NCBI GenBank assembly: GCA_029255685.2
Contig: CM055318.2
Location: 14,389,001-14,453,000 of the forward strand
Reading direction: 5' to 3'
Length of the DNA stretch: 64,000 nt
Source: Silene conica
Taxonomy: Eukaryota; Streptophyta; Magnoliopsida; Caryophyllales; Caryophyllaceae
Both the position numbers and the translations under genes were made by a program. Under the pieces are notes generated by a model. The model searched no databases and was not told the DNA's origin. It saw only the letters and a program-made list of their open reading frames with translations. Positions 44,591 to 56,022 of the stretch are shown piece after piece (positions within the stretch are counted from its first letter, which is position 1; each line of letters starts with the position of its first letter).

Positions 44591-47500
44591 TTACTCATCA
44601 TCATCATCACCATCGTCATCCTCTTCTTCTTCTACCTCCTCCTCCTCGTCATCATCCTCTTCCTCCTCTTCTAACTCTTCATCATTATTATCTTGTAACC
44701 GATCTTGCCCCTCCATTTCATCATCTTCTAACTCCTCTCCCGATTCTATCTCATTTCCATAAATGACTTCTTGATCTATTGGGGACAGAATGGACTCTGA
44801 TACAACTTCTTCTTGGAAAAAGGATGTGTCGACTTCTGATCGCGCCTTTGTTTTAATTACCGCACACCAATTCTTTTGTTGTCTAACTTTACTTGTGCTA
44901 GGCGACGATGCATAATAAATTTGCTGAGCTTGTTGTGCAAGTATAAATGGATCATATTTAGAATAGGTTCGAGTGTGATTCACTTCTACAAGCTTGTAGC
45001 GATCATGGACTCTCGTTCCTGAATTATCTCTCCATTGAATCTTGAATAAGACAGCTTTGTAACCCCGTTCACGCCCAGTATAGCACAACTCAAAGATATC
45101 CTCTAATATCCCATAATAGTCGTTACCATCAAGAGAAGAAATAGTAACGACATAGTTGCATTTAGCCTTACTTTTCCCGTAGTCGAATGTGTGAAACTTA
45201 AACCCATTAACTAAATAATGCTTCCACGTGACAACCATTCAAGAAGGACCCAAAGCCAAGCTTCTAACCACATCATCTTGGATATTTATCTTAACTACAT
45301 GCTTTCGAAACCAACCTGGAAACTGATCATCGTGTTTACTCCAAACATCCTCTCTTTTAACATTAGGGTGATCAGTCATGAAATCTGTCACAAATTTTGC
45401 TTCATATGGCTCCAAAACCTCACAATTAGATAGGACATAAAGGTGAGCACGATTATACTCCTTCTCATCCAGAAATCTTGTTCCCCCAGCAGAAGAACAC
45501 CCTTCATCATCTTGCACATGAAAACACTTGGGTATACTTGTATCTAACTCATCCGCTTCTTCAATGTTCAAGTCTTTTGCTTTGGTGTCAATATGTTTTT
45601 CAAAGTAAAAAGAGCAAAAATTGGCAATTTCTTCCGTTAGATATGCATTGCAAATAGAACCTTCCACACGAGCTTTATTACCAATTTTCTTTTTCACATG
45701 ATTAAGAAACCTTTCGAAAGGATACATCCACCTATACTGAACGGGTCCACCAACTTTAGCTTCATATGGCAAATGAATGGGTAGATGCTCCATCGAATTG
45801 AAAAAAGAAGGCGGAAATATCATCTCAAGTTTACAAAAAATTTATGGAATTTGGTCTTCCAAACGAATCATGTCATCAACTGACATCGTGGAGGAACACA
45901 AGTCTCTGAAAAATTGACTAATTTCTGTAACTGCATTCCAAACGGCGGTCGGGAGTAAATTTTTCAAAGCCACTGGTAACAAGCGCTCCATGAAAACATG
46001 ACAGTCATGACTTTTCAACCCTCTTAACTTCAATTCCTTTAAATCAACACAACGGCTGAAATCTGAGGCATAGCCATCGGGAAACTTCAAGTCTTTTACC
46101 CAATCGCACAATACCTTTCTTTGAGCTTTGTCAAGGGTAAATGGTGCTTTTGGCATTGACCCATCCCTACGAATGTGAAGTTTAGGACGATCACAAAAAT
46201 TTTTCAATTCTATTCTTGAGCCAATATTGTCACGTGTCTTTCCTTTAACATTCATAATCGTATGAATAAGTAGCTCAAAGAAATTCTTCTCTATGTGCAT
46301 CACATCCAAATTGTGTCTGATCTACTTTGTTTTCCAATAGGGTAGGTCCCAAAAAATACTTCTTTTAAACCAACTACTCTTTTTCTTTTTTAACTCTCTA
46401 AATTCTTCTTCAGTCCCATCGTTGGTAGATGGCAATTCACGTATAGCCTCCCAAACTGCATCACCTGGGAGTCTATCCGGAGCATCCTCAAGCACCTCCT
46501 TTCCTTTTAAGAAGGTTTTTTTGTTCTTTCTATGGACATGTCCATCCGGTAAGAAGCATCTATGGCAATCAAACCAACTAATCTTTTTAGAATTAGGGAG
46601 GTAAAATGTTTTGCTATTATCCATGCAATAAGGGCATGCCATTCGCCCCGCTGTTGCCTAGCCTGATAGCATACCGTACGCGGGGAAATCACTTACAGTC
46701 CACAACAATGAAGCTCTTAGTTGGAAGTTTTGCTTCTTGGACACATCAAATGTTTCGACACCGACTTCCCACAGATACTTCAGTTCTTCCACCAACGGTT
46801 GTAAATAGACATCCAAGTTATTTTTAGGTTGTGAGGACCGGGAATAAATAGTGAGAGGAAAATAAATTGTCTTTTGGAACATAGCCAAGGAGGTAAGTTG
46901 TACGGTGTAAGCATTACAGGCCAACACGAGTACGGTCTACCAAATTGACCAAAAGGGTCAAACCCATCCGTACACAAGCCAAGTCTCACATTGCGAGGTT
47001 CCTCGGCAAAATCAGGATACAAACTATCAAAACGCTTCCACTCCTCTCCGTCACTCGGGTGACACATCTTTCCTGGTGTACGGGGGTTTTCTTTGTGCCA
47101 TCTCATTTGGTTGGCAATATTTTTCGTGGCATATAACCTTTGAAGTCTTGGAGCTAGGGGAAGATAAATTAATGGGTTTAATGATATTGGTTTCTTTGTT
47201 TTTCCGCTCTTCTTTCCAAAAAAGCATACATCCTCCAGGACATGCATCAATCTTTTCACGTGGAAGCTGAAGACCTTTGACCACTTTTTTGGTATTGTAA
47301 AAATTACGGGTCATAATGTTATTATCGGGTATAACATCTTCAATTAAAGTAGCAATACTGTCAACCGCTTTAAACGGCATATTATACTCACATTTTAACG
47401 TTACTATCCTCGATGCAACTTGCAACAATGACATTCTGCTCCCCTCATATAAAGTTTTCTCGGAATCCCTTAGCATATCAAAAAAGGCTTTGGCTTTTGG

Positions 47501-47900
47501 GTTTGGATCTTCTTCCTCGGTTATAGGTACACGATCGGTATTAGTGAAAACATTCGACTCAAAGGCATCAAGTACCATTTCTCTATACGGGTTCTCATTT
47601 GATTGGATTTGAGGGTGTTCGGGATCAGAAGAGTATTTTTCCCCGTGTGATATCCAGTTGTAATAGTTTGGAAAAAAACCCATTCGTAATAAGATGTTCT
47701 TCTACTTCTACCTCAAGTAAATATTTTAAGTTTTTACATTTAGTACAAGGACACCTAAATTTGTGTTGTTCGAAATCATATAATTCTGAACATCTAGCAA
47801 ATTCAATAAACCCACGAACTCGCTTTACAAATCTAGCATTAGGACGTTTCTTCTTATCTATTCTTTCTTTGTACGTCCAGCTACGTTCAAATCTCTTCAT
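44591..47900 (-). pseudogene. CACTA transposase (TNPD-like), degenerate
   Basis: Domains in order on the minus strand: Transpos_assoc (KFRCPCTKCKN) near 47800; transposase core Transposase_21 (LQRLYATKNIANQMRWH, GLCTDGFDPFGQFG, SCWPVMLTPYNLPPWLC, DFPAYGMLSG, ACPYCMDNS, HNLDVMHIEKN); DUF4218 (46.2-45.5 kb); DUF4216 (45.5-44.9 kb); a very acidic C-terminal tail. Lesions: frameshifts near 47.67, 47.15 and 46.82 kb, and in-frame stops near 46.66 kb (expected Trp), 46322, 45842 and 45239 (TGA directly before an ATG, probably a former CGA). The product would be the DDE transposase that cuts the element's ends; this copy cannot make a complete one. Alternative: some lesions could be introns, but the stops would remain. 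Confidence 0.88.
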
Positions 47901-48052
47901 TTTAATATAGATAATATATAATAATTAAAACAAACACACAACAATAATTTCAATAATATTTCGACAAATAATAAGTTCAAGCTAAGAATTCAAGTCAATA
48001 TGTACTTCAAGATTTCAATTGGGTCCTTATCACTCCAACCTAAACCCATCAA

Positions 48053-48274
48053 TGTATATTTCAAGTCACTAGCAAATACATAATTGTGAATTTATTAGTG
48101 AGGAAAAAAAATTTGGCAGCAATTCCCCTCAGTTCTTCAAATACACAATGTGAAATAAATTTGTATTTATTTCACATATGTATTCGAAGAACATAAAGAA
48201 ATTGTTACCAAACTCTTTCCCCACTAATAAATTCACAAGTATGTATTTACTACCTAAGTGACTTGAAATATACA
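48053..48274. repeat. 222-bp imperfect inverted repeat (long hairpin)
   Basis: Outer arms TGTATATTTCAAGTCAC and GTGACTTGAAATATACA pair perfectly. Pairing continues inward (TTGTGAATTTATTAGTG with CACTAATAAATTCACAA, then ATTTATTTCACAT-type sequence at the centre). The arms span nearly the whole segment. Confidence 0.85.
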
Positions 48275-48439
48275 AAAACAGTCCCAAAATGGGGACTATT
48301 CATGAATTTCTCCTAACGAGTAATTCATGAACGGGTACTAGGTCAATAGTCATTCAATTCTTCCACGGAAAATATTCACAATAACTTACAATAACATACA
48401 AACATAATAATTAACATCACAAAATCATCCTAGAAATCT

Positions 48440-48975
48440 AATTACTAACTATACTCATCATCCAATTTTCCCCAATTTCTAACCCTAATCACAATAACAC
48501 CCAATATTTTTCCAATTAACTAACTAAAAACATCCTAAAAACATATTAATAATCTAATTACTAACTAAAATCATCATCCAATTTTCCCCAATTTCTAACC
48601 CTAATCATAATAACACCCAATAATAATCTAATTACTAACTAAAAACATCCTAAAAACATCCTAATAATCTAATTACTAACTAAAATCATCATCCAATTTT
48701 CCCCAATTTCTAACCCTAATCACAATAACACCCAATTTTTTTCCAATTAACTAACTAAAAACATCCTAAAAACATATTAATAATCTAGTTACTACTAAAA
48801 TCATCATCCACTTTTCCCCAATTTCTAACCCTAATCACAATAACACCCAATTTTTTTTCAATTAACTAACTAAAAACATCCTAAAAAGCATCCTAATAAT
48901 CTAATTACTAACTACAAGCATCCTAATAATCTAATTACTAACTAAAAGCATCCTAATAATCTAATTACTTGTTTG
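48440..48975. repeat. Tandem repeats of about 115 bp and about 30 bp
   Basis: A unit containing CCCCAATTTCTAACCCTAATC recurs (first 20 bases shown fewer one) at about 48470, 48588, 48702 and 48817. It is followed by three shorter units CATCCTAATAATCTAATTAC. The unit edges are approximate. Confidence 0.75.
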
Positions 48976-49204
48976 AATTACAATAATACTATAAAGAGAC
49001 TCAATACATAAATAGAGTTAGTAAATCGACACAAACCTGAAAAAGGAGTATAATGTAGGTGAATGGCGGTGGTGGGTGGTCCGGTGGCGTTGCGGTGGTC
49101 CGGTATAGGCACTATCGGTCGACGGGTTAGGAGGGGGTTTGGGGTTTTTTTCTTTTCAAACTTACGCAGAATAGGAATGACGGGTTGAAGAGGCGAAAAA
49201 AAAA

Positions 49205-49500
49205 TATACCAGGGGGTTAGCGACCGACAGTAGTCGCTAATTTAGCGACTGAATTCGGTCGCTAAATTAGCAACTGACATCGGTCGCTAAATTTAGCGAC
49301 CGAATTCGGTCGCTAATTTAGCGACTGAAATCGGTCGCTACACTGGCGCAATGGTACTTTTTGGATTCCCGCGGATTTTTTAGGATAACATTGGGATAGG
49401 GTTTTGGTCGCTAAATTAAGCGACCGAAATCGGTCGCCCACTTTTTTTTTTGGTCGCTAATTAGCGACTACCATTGCGGTGGCAGGTTTAGTCGCTATCT
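49205..49500. repeat. Right subterminal repeat array of the CACTA element
   Basis: Repeated TTAGCGACCG/CGGTCGCTAA blocks as at the left end, interrupted by a unique stretch around 49345-49400. Confidence 0.9.
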
Positions 49501-49518
49501 GGGGTAATTCTTGTAGTG

Positions 49519-50308
49519 TAATAACCGATTGGGTATTAGCGCACTCAACGCCCTTTCAACTCACAATTTGACACCTTATGAGGGAAAGGTGCCCTATTGC
49601 AAGGCAAGTGAGGTCTTGCTCAAAATTTTTGACGCATCCTAACATGAAACATATAAACAAACAATAGGACGCATCGACAAAAGGAGAAAAGTCGCTTTCC
49701 TCATCTAAGCGACTGAGATCAACTAAGAGGGATCAAATTCAAGATCATACATTCCCGCACAAATACTAATTCAACATGTCACTAAAACCCAAAGGATGGC
49801 GACAAAACACTACCAAATAATGCTAACCTAGGTTACTTTCACGACCATGATCCAAAAACTTTGTCGAGGGCGATCGGATGGAATGGAGGAAGGTCCCCAT
49901 GATGCTAGAGGTAAGGAATTAACCGGTCTAGACTCTTCACAAGTAAGGGTCATGGATCGTCCCAAGTTTGCCAAGGAAGGATAGCAAAATTCAATTTTCG
50001 GGTTTAAATGCTCAAGTCATTTCATAAAGGTGGAAAACACAACAAATGACCTCAAATTTTTTATTATTGTCTCCCTTTTTTTTTCATGTTTTTCTTCATT
50101 TTTTTTTTTTCTATCATGAGTTAAGATGGGGTTTGTCCCACGCGTGATAATGCCCTTTGCTTTCGCCAATCGCTTATTAGGCGACCGGTTAACCTCTAGG
50201 CAATAGCTTATCGGGGTGACAATCACTCTGTCTTTGGGCGGTCGAATTCACGACTAAGTGGGAAGCCAAATCCTTGGCCCCCCTCCAAAGCACATCGAAG
50301 TGGTACGC
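49519..50308 (-). other. 3' UTR segment of the outer Athila-like element
   Basis: Non-coding. Similar over most of its length to 52030-52802 of the inner Athila. It ends at GTGGTACGC, where the inner Athila LTR begins; the uninterrupted version GTGGTACGCCTCC is at about 52793-52805. Confidence 0.75.
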
Positions 50309-51923
50309 TGATGGCCGGCTTTTGTCGTCGATTCCGGCACCAAAAACAATTTATAAAATCCCAAATTAAGTAGTATAATTTAGGGTCGAACCCAAAAGAC
50401 GGTGGGGAAGTTGTATATTTAAGTTCTAGTTCGAGCTCGAGTTGGGTAATAAGTTTGTGATTGATCAACAACTATTAAGGATAAATTAAAGCAAAAGTGT
50501 CAAGATGAAATCGATGAATAAAAGATACTAAGGTGTCGGGGGTACTAAGGTAAGTTGGTAACGAATCATGCAAGGGAATCTAAGGTCTCCACTATACTAG
50601 GCTTAGGTTTGTCTCGTCTATCGATTTGACTCCCCTAAAGTCGATCCCTATCCTAGCTTTCGCTACAAATAAGGCCAACCTAACAAATATACATGTCCGC
50701 GAAAGCCCTAGACTATCATCAAAGGCCAACAACAATGAGAATCATGTCCAACCATCGTTGTGACATTTCATCAAACATGTAACATGCATAAATGAAAACC
50801 TAGCAAAGAAGAGAACCAAATCATAACCCTAAGCAAGATTCATAGCTAACAACAAACCAAAGCACACCCCTAACCCTAGTAGGGGAACTACTCACACATG
50901 GCTAACATAAGTATGTAAACAAATGATGAGGAATTGCTAGACATGTTGGATTAAGCAAGAGTAAACAATTAAACAAACAAAACTTAAAGGAAATGCAAAG
51001 ATAAAGTAGAGATGAAGAAGATTATACCAATAATAAGGAAAAAGCAAGGAACTTGGATTACAACTTGGAGGATTCTCTCAAACCCTCAAATTACAACCCA
51101 ATAAGAATCTTCTAAAATTGCCCAAGAACAAAGCTAAGAGAATCACTAAGAAAGGATTAACTAAAATTGAAAGATTAAACTAAGATCTAAAGAGGATTAA
51201 AATATTAAGAGAGTTTTTTGAGTCTAAGTATAAAACAATGGAACAGTGCAAAAACCCTAGAAAAGTGTGTAAAAGTCCCGTCCTATGTAATAGACTAAGT
51301 GCGGGTTTATATAGAGTGCGGAAATACGAAAAAGGCCTCTCAGCCGGTCGACCGGCTGCCGGTCCGTGACCGGCTGAGAGTCCAAATTTGGACTTCTGAA
51401 CTTTTCTTCGAATTTCTTCAAAGCACAGGTACCCTCAGCCGGTGGACCGGCTGCCGGTCGGCCACCGGCTGGGAGCCCTTTTTCACGAATCTGCCCAACA
51501 TTTGCATTTTCTTCAACTTACGAGAATTGGCTAAGTATTGCATTGATCCCCAGCCGGCCTACCGGCTGCCGGCAAGGGACCGGCTGGCACGCTTTCTCTA
51601 AGAGTCTGTAAACTTCCTTCATTTTACTTCAAAAGTCAAGACCAAGCTCCCCAGCCGGCCCACCGGCCGCCGGCTGGGAACCGGCTGGGAGGGCCTGAAG
51701 CTGCTTCTTCACAAAACCTTCATAAAACTTCATAAATCGCTCCGAATTCACCTCGATTTCTCTCGTTTCTTCGCCCCCGCCGTAATGCCTACAAAAATTG
51801 GATAGAATAGGAATATACGAGGCAACGGACGTAAAAACACCTAAAGCTACGCAAATCGAGGTCGAATCGTGACCGAAAACAAAGAAAATGTAAAGGAAAT
51901 GATGACCAAAATGGAGCTCATCA
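50309..51923 (-). repeat. 3' LTR of the inner Athila (1615 bp)
   Basis: Minus-strand LTR from TGATGAGCTCC (51923) to CCGGCCATCA (50309); terminal repeat TGATG/CATCA. TATA box (TATATAAAC) at about 51306-51313, with four CAGCCGG-type units just upstream at 51337-51693. Confidence 0.9.
51337..51693. repeat. Four CAGCCGG...CCGGCTG units in the left LTR
   Basis: Units at about 51337-51380 (arms CTCTCAGCCGGTC/GACCGGCTGAGAG), 51432-51475, 51547-51590 and 51647-51693. The inverted right LTR has five; the extra one is at 63220-63265. The palindrome AGTCCAAATTTGGACT overlaps the end of the first unit. Confidence 0.88.
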
Positions 51924-51940
51924 GAATTCCCCACACTTAA
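51924..51940 (-). other. Polypurine tract of the inner Athila (left)
   Basis: The minus strand reads TTAAGTGTGGGGAATTC directly before the LTR. Confidence 0.85.
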
Positions 51941-54276
51941 ACCTTACTCGTCCTCGAGTAAGAGATCAACGAACTATATAACCCTTATTAAAAACAAAGA
52001 AACAACTAACTAAGCCAACTATAAGCCGAATCGGGTTTAGCTACACCCGTAGCCCTTTCAACTCACAATTTGACATTCATGAGGGAGAATGCCCTATTGT
52101 AAGGCAAGTAAGGTCTTGCTACAAAACTTTTGATGCAAACAAGTAAAAACAAAACACGTATAGACAAACAACATGCATCGGAAAAGAAAGAAAACCGCTT
52201 GCCTCATTTAAGCGGTGGAAAACAACTAAAAGAGAACAAATTCAAAGCCGTAAACTCCCTTACAAATATTAATTCTACAAGTCACTAAGGCAAGAAGGAT
52301 GACAACAAAACACCGCCAAATCATGCTAAACTAGGCTACTTTCATAACCGTTATCCAAATACTTTTGTCAAGGGCGATCGGATGGAATGGAATGATAATC
52401 CCCGCAATGCTAAAGGCAAAAGATGCAACAAGTCTAGATTCTTCACAAAGTAAAGGTCATGGGTCGTCCCGAGATCGACAAAACGGCAAGGCAAAATTGA
52501 TTTTTTTTGGAATGAAATGCTCAAATCAATACAAAATGGTGGATTACAATCAAAATTTGACCTTATTCAATTTTCTTTTTTTTTTTTTTTTCATTTCTTT
52601 TTCATGCCATGAGTTAGGATGGGGTTTGTCCCACGCGTGCTAATGTCCTTTGCTTTCGCCAATCGCTTATTAGGCAACCGGTTAACCTCTAGACAATAGC
52701 TTATCGGGGTGACAATCACTCTGTCTTTGGGCGGTCGAATTCACAACCAAGTGGGAAGCCAACTCAATGACTACCCTCCAAAGCACATCGAAGTGGTACG
52801 CCTCCACCAAAACAACATGTTCTTATTCCTTTTTCATTAACCATTTTTTTTCTTTTCTTTTTCACTTGAGGCTTCTTTTTTTCTTCTTTCAAAACATTTC
52901 CACTTCTTATGATCATTGACAAGAGCATTCCAAATTTATTCATGAAAGTTATTTTTGGGTTGCCAAACCGTCAAGTCGAACAAGGTCACCAAGACAAGAT
53001 AATCAAAACCACTTCACATCACGGGGGTGGACAAGGTGACTCACATGCAAACCCTTGACTTGGTATTGGACCATGGTCAGAAAGATACTAGAAAAGCATG
53101 ACCTAGGGTGTTTAAAAAAAATCATTCTAAAAGACAAAGTCCCAAGTAGAAGAATTATTTGTAAATGCTTAAACGATTTTGTCAAAGTTCTCAATTAGGC
53201 ATTTTCAAAACATTATCCTAAATGCAACTATATGCCATGAATGCAACTAATATAGACATGTTATAATGCAAATGAGACTATCAAACTAAATGCCAAACAA
53301 AGCTAATGCAACTCCTAACAGCACAAAAGCACACAAGCCACACACAATCTCCACAATGCACTCCACATCCTCCAAATACAAGCCCATCCTCCTCATTTGC
53401 AACAAAAGGAAGAAAATGAGAGTGGAATAGAGGTTGGAACGATCATACCGTGGTGTCTTCAAGGTCCAAAGCGGTGCTCAAGCAAGTGCTACCTAAGCGA
53501 AAGGAGGGAAAGCAAACACAAGTATATACAATTCTACACTAATAAGGTAAAAACATGTTTTTGAAATTTTCAAATTTTTCGATTTTTTTGGTATTTTTGA
53601 GGTTTTTCATACTTACAAAAGCAATCAAATATACACAAGGTGGATATTTTCCCTCCCCACACTTAAGATTTACATTGTCCTCAATGTAATAAAGTGCAAC
53701 GGGGGAAATGAAGTAAAAGAACGAAAACAACATGTTTTTGGCTTTTTTGAAATTTTTGAGAAAACAAAAACTTGTTTTTGTATTTTTTTTGAAATAAACG
53801 GTTCTTCCTCCCCACACTTATTTATATGCATAATGTGAGGAGGAAAACCGGAAAATAAAGAACATGTTTTTGAAAGTTTTTGGTTTTTCAATTTTTTTTT
53901 GGTTTTTTGGTTTTTAAGAAGGCATTAAAAACAAAGATAAACAAAAGAAGAGAAAAACTAAAAACTAGACTAAATGCAAACTAAATGCTCTAAACTACAT
54001 GTATGCAATCTATATGTGACAATATGATACAAAAATATAAATCTAATGCATCTAAATGAATGCAACTATATGCATCTAAACTAATGATGTGCAAAGATGA
54101 ATTAAAAACTTAAAACAAGCTAGGAGAAACTAACTAATATAAACGAAACTAACTAAATGCATGCTAGAAAGTAAAATGCAAACTAAAAGAGAAATTTGGA
54201 TTGAGGGAGTTACTTGACTTGTTTTGGATTTTGCAAGGGGAGCATAATCATTACCAACTACCACCTCCAAAGGTGG
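51941..54276 (-). other. 3' UTR of the inner Athila
   Basis: Non-coding. It contains poly(T) runs and two further copies of a polypurine-like motif, CCCCACACTTA, at about 53656 and 53810, i.e. 1.7-1.9 kb upstream of the true tract on the minus strand. The segment 51924-52420 is repeated inverted at 62183-62679 with the same length (497 bp) and about three differences. Confidence 0.75.
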
Positions 54277-56022
54277 TCACTCATCACCATCATCTTCATC
54301 ACCGTCAACTTCATTACCATCACCTTCATCACCATCACCTTCATCATTCCCATGGCCTCCATCAACGACCATGAAGTCGCTAGGGTTGTTCACGAAATCG
54401 CGGAAGGGGGAGGCTTGCGATCCACTAGCTCCCGCATCACCATAACCGCCATGGAAGGATGAATGCCTCGGAGGGCCCGCATCCTCATTACCCCGAAAGT
54501 TGGGGGGAAAAATCGGGTTTGAAAAATAACCCGGGGTGACGTTGATCTCCCCGTAAAAACGACCCTCAGGAGGCACATAACCCCTATCCGGAGGCATGTA
54601 GTAAGACGGGCGACCCCCATCCGGATGATGATAACCCTCGCGGACGGACCGATCATAACTCGGAAATGACCCATAAGCTTGATCATGGTAAAGGTAATCC
54701 ATCCTATAGGTCAAATCCCTATGCCGCTCATCGGCAATGGCTTGGCGCTGGTCAGCTAAATCCGCTGCACTCTTCATGCCTAAGTCAACTCGGGCCATGA
54801 AATCAATGAGATCCTGGGGGCATGAAAATGAAGATGAAGATGGACCGGAAGCGGAGGTGGATCCCTGAAAGTATGAGGGACCACTCTGAAACTGGGACAT
54901 GGAAATGGGGGGCTGCTGAAACTGCTCAAAAGGAAGGTCCGAAGGAGTGGCACCGACTCTGTCTCTGGTGTAGACTCTAGGGGCACGCTGGTCTGGGGGA
55001 AGATCCTCGGGGTCCGCCTCAATATCAAGGAGGTAAGAGGTTTTCCCCGGCACAACTCTCATCAACTCGGTGTTTGGCAAAGGAACTGAATTCTTGAACT
55101 TGTTGTCAACCCGAATCTGCCAATACTCTTTGCGATCACTGGGGTTATAACGCACCCACCCCAAAGCATCCTGCAAGTATCGGCTAGATAGCACATTCTC
55201 GCCCTGAATGAAGTCGACCGTGAAGTGCCGCTGACAACGGTTGTTGGCAATCAAGGTGACCATCCCCCCAACACAAATGGGGGTAGTAAGCTGAGGTTGG
55301 GATGCCAACCTACTCAAGTGAAGGGCCATATGGTGAGCAATGTTCAATTTCGGGCCACCAACCAAGTAAGAACCAATTATTTCAAGCTCAGTAGTAGTGA
55401 AGTTGTGAGGCTCATCCCTAGAGAAAACGGTCCACCCCATGAACCTATGCCAAATTCTAATCGGTGCCAAATGCACCCTATTAGCCGGTTTCTTTCGACT
55501 TCTATCACTTACAAGACCGGTTATGGCTGTCCAAATAAGCTCAGTATCAAAGCCCTCCGGAGGCTTAATGGCTAATTTTCCGTCTAGCCCAAAAATCAAA
55601 GCAAATTCATCTAAGGTGAGACGATGTTCCCTATTCATCAATCGGAACTCAAGAAATGCAACTTTCCCCAAAGTTCGGTTCTTAGTCACAACCAAAGAAC
55701 TCAAAAATTCCCAAGTTAACCGGGGAGATGTGTGAACCGGTTTTGTCTCATACAAGGCTTTCATTCCTAAACCCTCAAAAAGAGCCGCCGTTATTTTCTC
55801 AATCCCTAATTCTCTCAATCCGGCTCTATCAATGAACCTAGTTGGGTGAAGGGGGCGATTCTTAAAGTAAGTGAAATTACCTTTTTGTTGGATTGAGGCA
55901 AATGTGAGACCGGGAAAGCAAGGATCCGGGCCAATGTTGCCACTTCCCATTACATTTTCATATTCTTGCTCCACCCTTGGGTCGTGCCTTGATTTGGATC
56001 GCCTTTCTGTTCTTCCCGACAT
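54277..56022 (-). CDS. Athila env-position ORF (ATHILA ORF-1 type), 581 aa
   Basis: The likely start is the ATG at 56022 (MSGRTERRSKSRHDP). A longer open frame to 56289 only reads through a CT-rich leader and one hairpin unit. The central part (LTWEFLSSLVVTKNR, FRLMNREHRLTLDEFALIFGL, HNFTTTELEIIGSYLVGG) matches the protein encoded after pol in Athila elements, often called env-like although its role is unproven. I see no signal peptide or membrane segment. The C-terminal third is low-complexity, with Pro/Gly/Tyr and ending in a run of Asp, Gly and Glu. The frame is intact. An independent promoter may lie upstream, in the hairpin array 56233-56830 and the pyrimidine-rich leader. Confidence 0.8.
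   Translation of the reverse strand: MSGRTERRSKSRHDPRVEQEYENVMGSGNIGPDPCFPGLTFASIQQKGNFTYFKNRPLHPTRFIDRAGLRELGIEKITAALFEGLGMKALYETKPVHTSPRLTWEFLSSLVVTKNRTLGKVAFLEFRLMNREHRLTLDEFALIFGLDGKLAIKPPEGFDTELIWTAITGLVSDRSRKKPANRVHLAPIRIWHRFMGWTVFSRDEPHNFTTTELEIIGSYLVGGPKLNIAHHMALHLSRLASQPQLTTPICVGGMVTLIANNRCQRHFTVDFIQGENVLSSRYLQDALGWVRYNPSDRKEYWQIRVDNKFKNSVPLPNTELMRVVPGKTSYLLDIEADPEDLPPDQRAPRVYTRDRVGATPSDLPFEQFQQPPISMSQFQSGPSYFQGSTSASGPSSSSFSCPQDLIDFMARVDLGMKSAADLADQRQAIADERHRDLTYRMDYLYHDQAYGSFPSYDRSVREGYHHPDGGRPSYYMPPDRGYVPPEGRFYGEINVTPGYFSNPIFPPNFRGNEDAGPPRHSSFHGGYGDAGASGSQASPFRDFVNNPSDFMVVDGGHGNDEGDGDEGDGNEVDGDEDDGDE

Larger units (their letters stand above)
47901..49204 (-). other. 5' region of the CACTA transposase gene
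   Basis: AT-rich, probably containing the promoter and leader. It holds a 222-bp inverted repeat (48053-48274) and two kinds of tandem repeat (about 48440-48975). No other gene was seen. Confidence 0.55.
42253..49518 (-). mobile_element. Complete CACTA (En/Spm) transposon, 7266 bp, TSD TAA
   Basis: Termini CACTACAACAGATACG and (inverted) CACTACAAGAATTACC. TAA flanks it at 42250-42252 and 49519-49521. Both ends carry arrays of TTAGCGACCG subterminal repeats. Two genes lie on the minus strand: a TNPD-like transposase with many lesions (44591-47900), and a TNPA-like gene in six exons that appears intact (42893-44469). It is inserted in the 3' UTR of the outer Athila. Confidence 0.95.

Noticed and set aside
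44571..44762. A serine-rich plus-strand ORF
   Set aside because: Antisense of the Asp/Glu-rich tail of the CACTA transposase.
48470..48830. CTAACCCTAATC repeats as interstitial telomere sequence
   Set aside because: The telomere-like hexamer occurs once per 115-bp unit rather than in tandem, so it is part of a longer repeat.
52365..52643. A plus-strand ORF starting with the same peptide as the gag-pol ORF
   Set aside because: It is the inverted-repeat partner of the first bases of that ORF; the rest is UTR sequence with a poly(T)-encoded Phe run.
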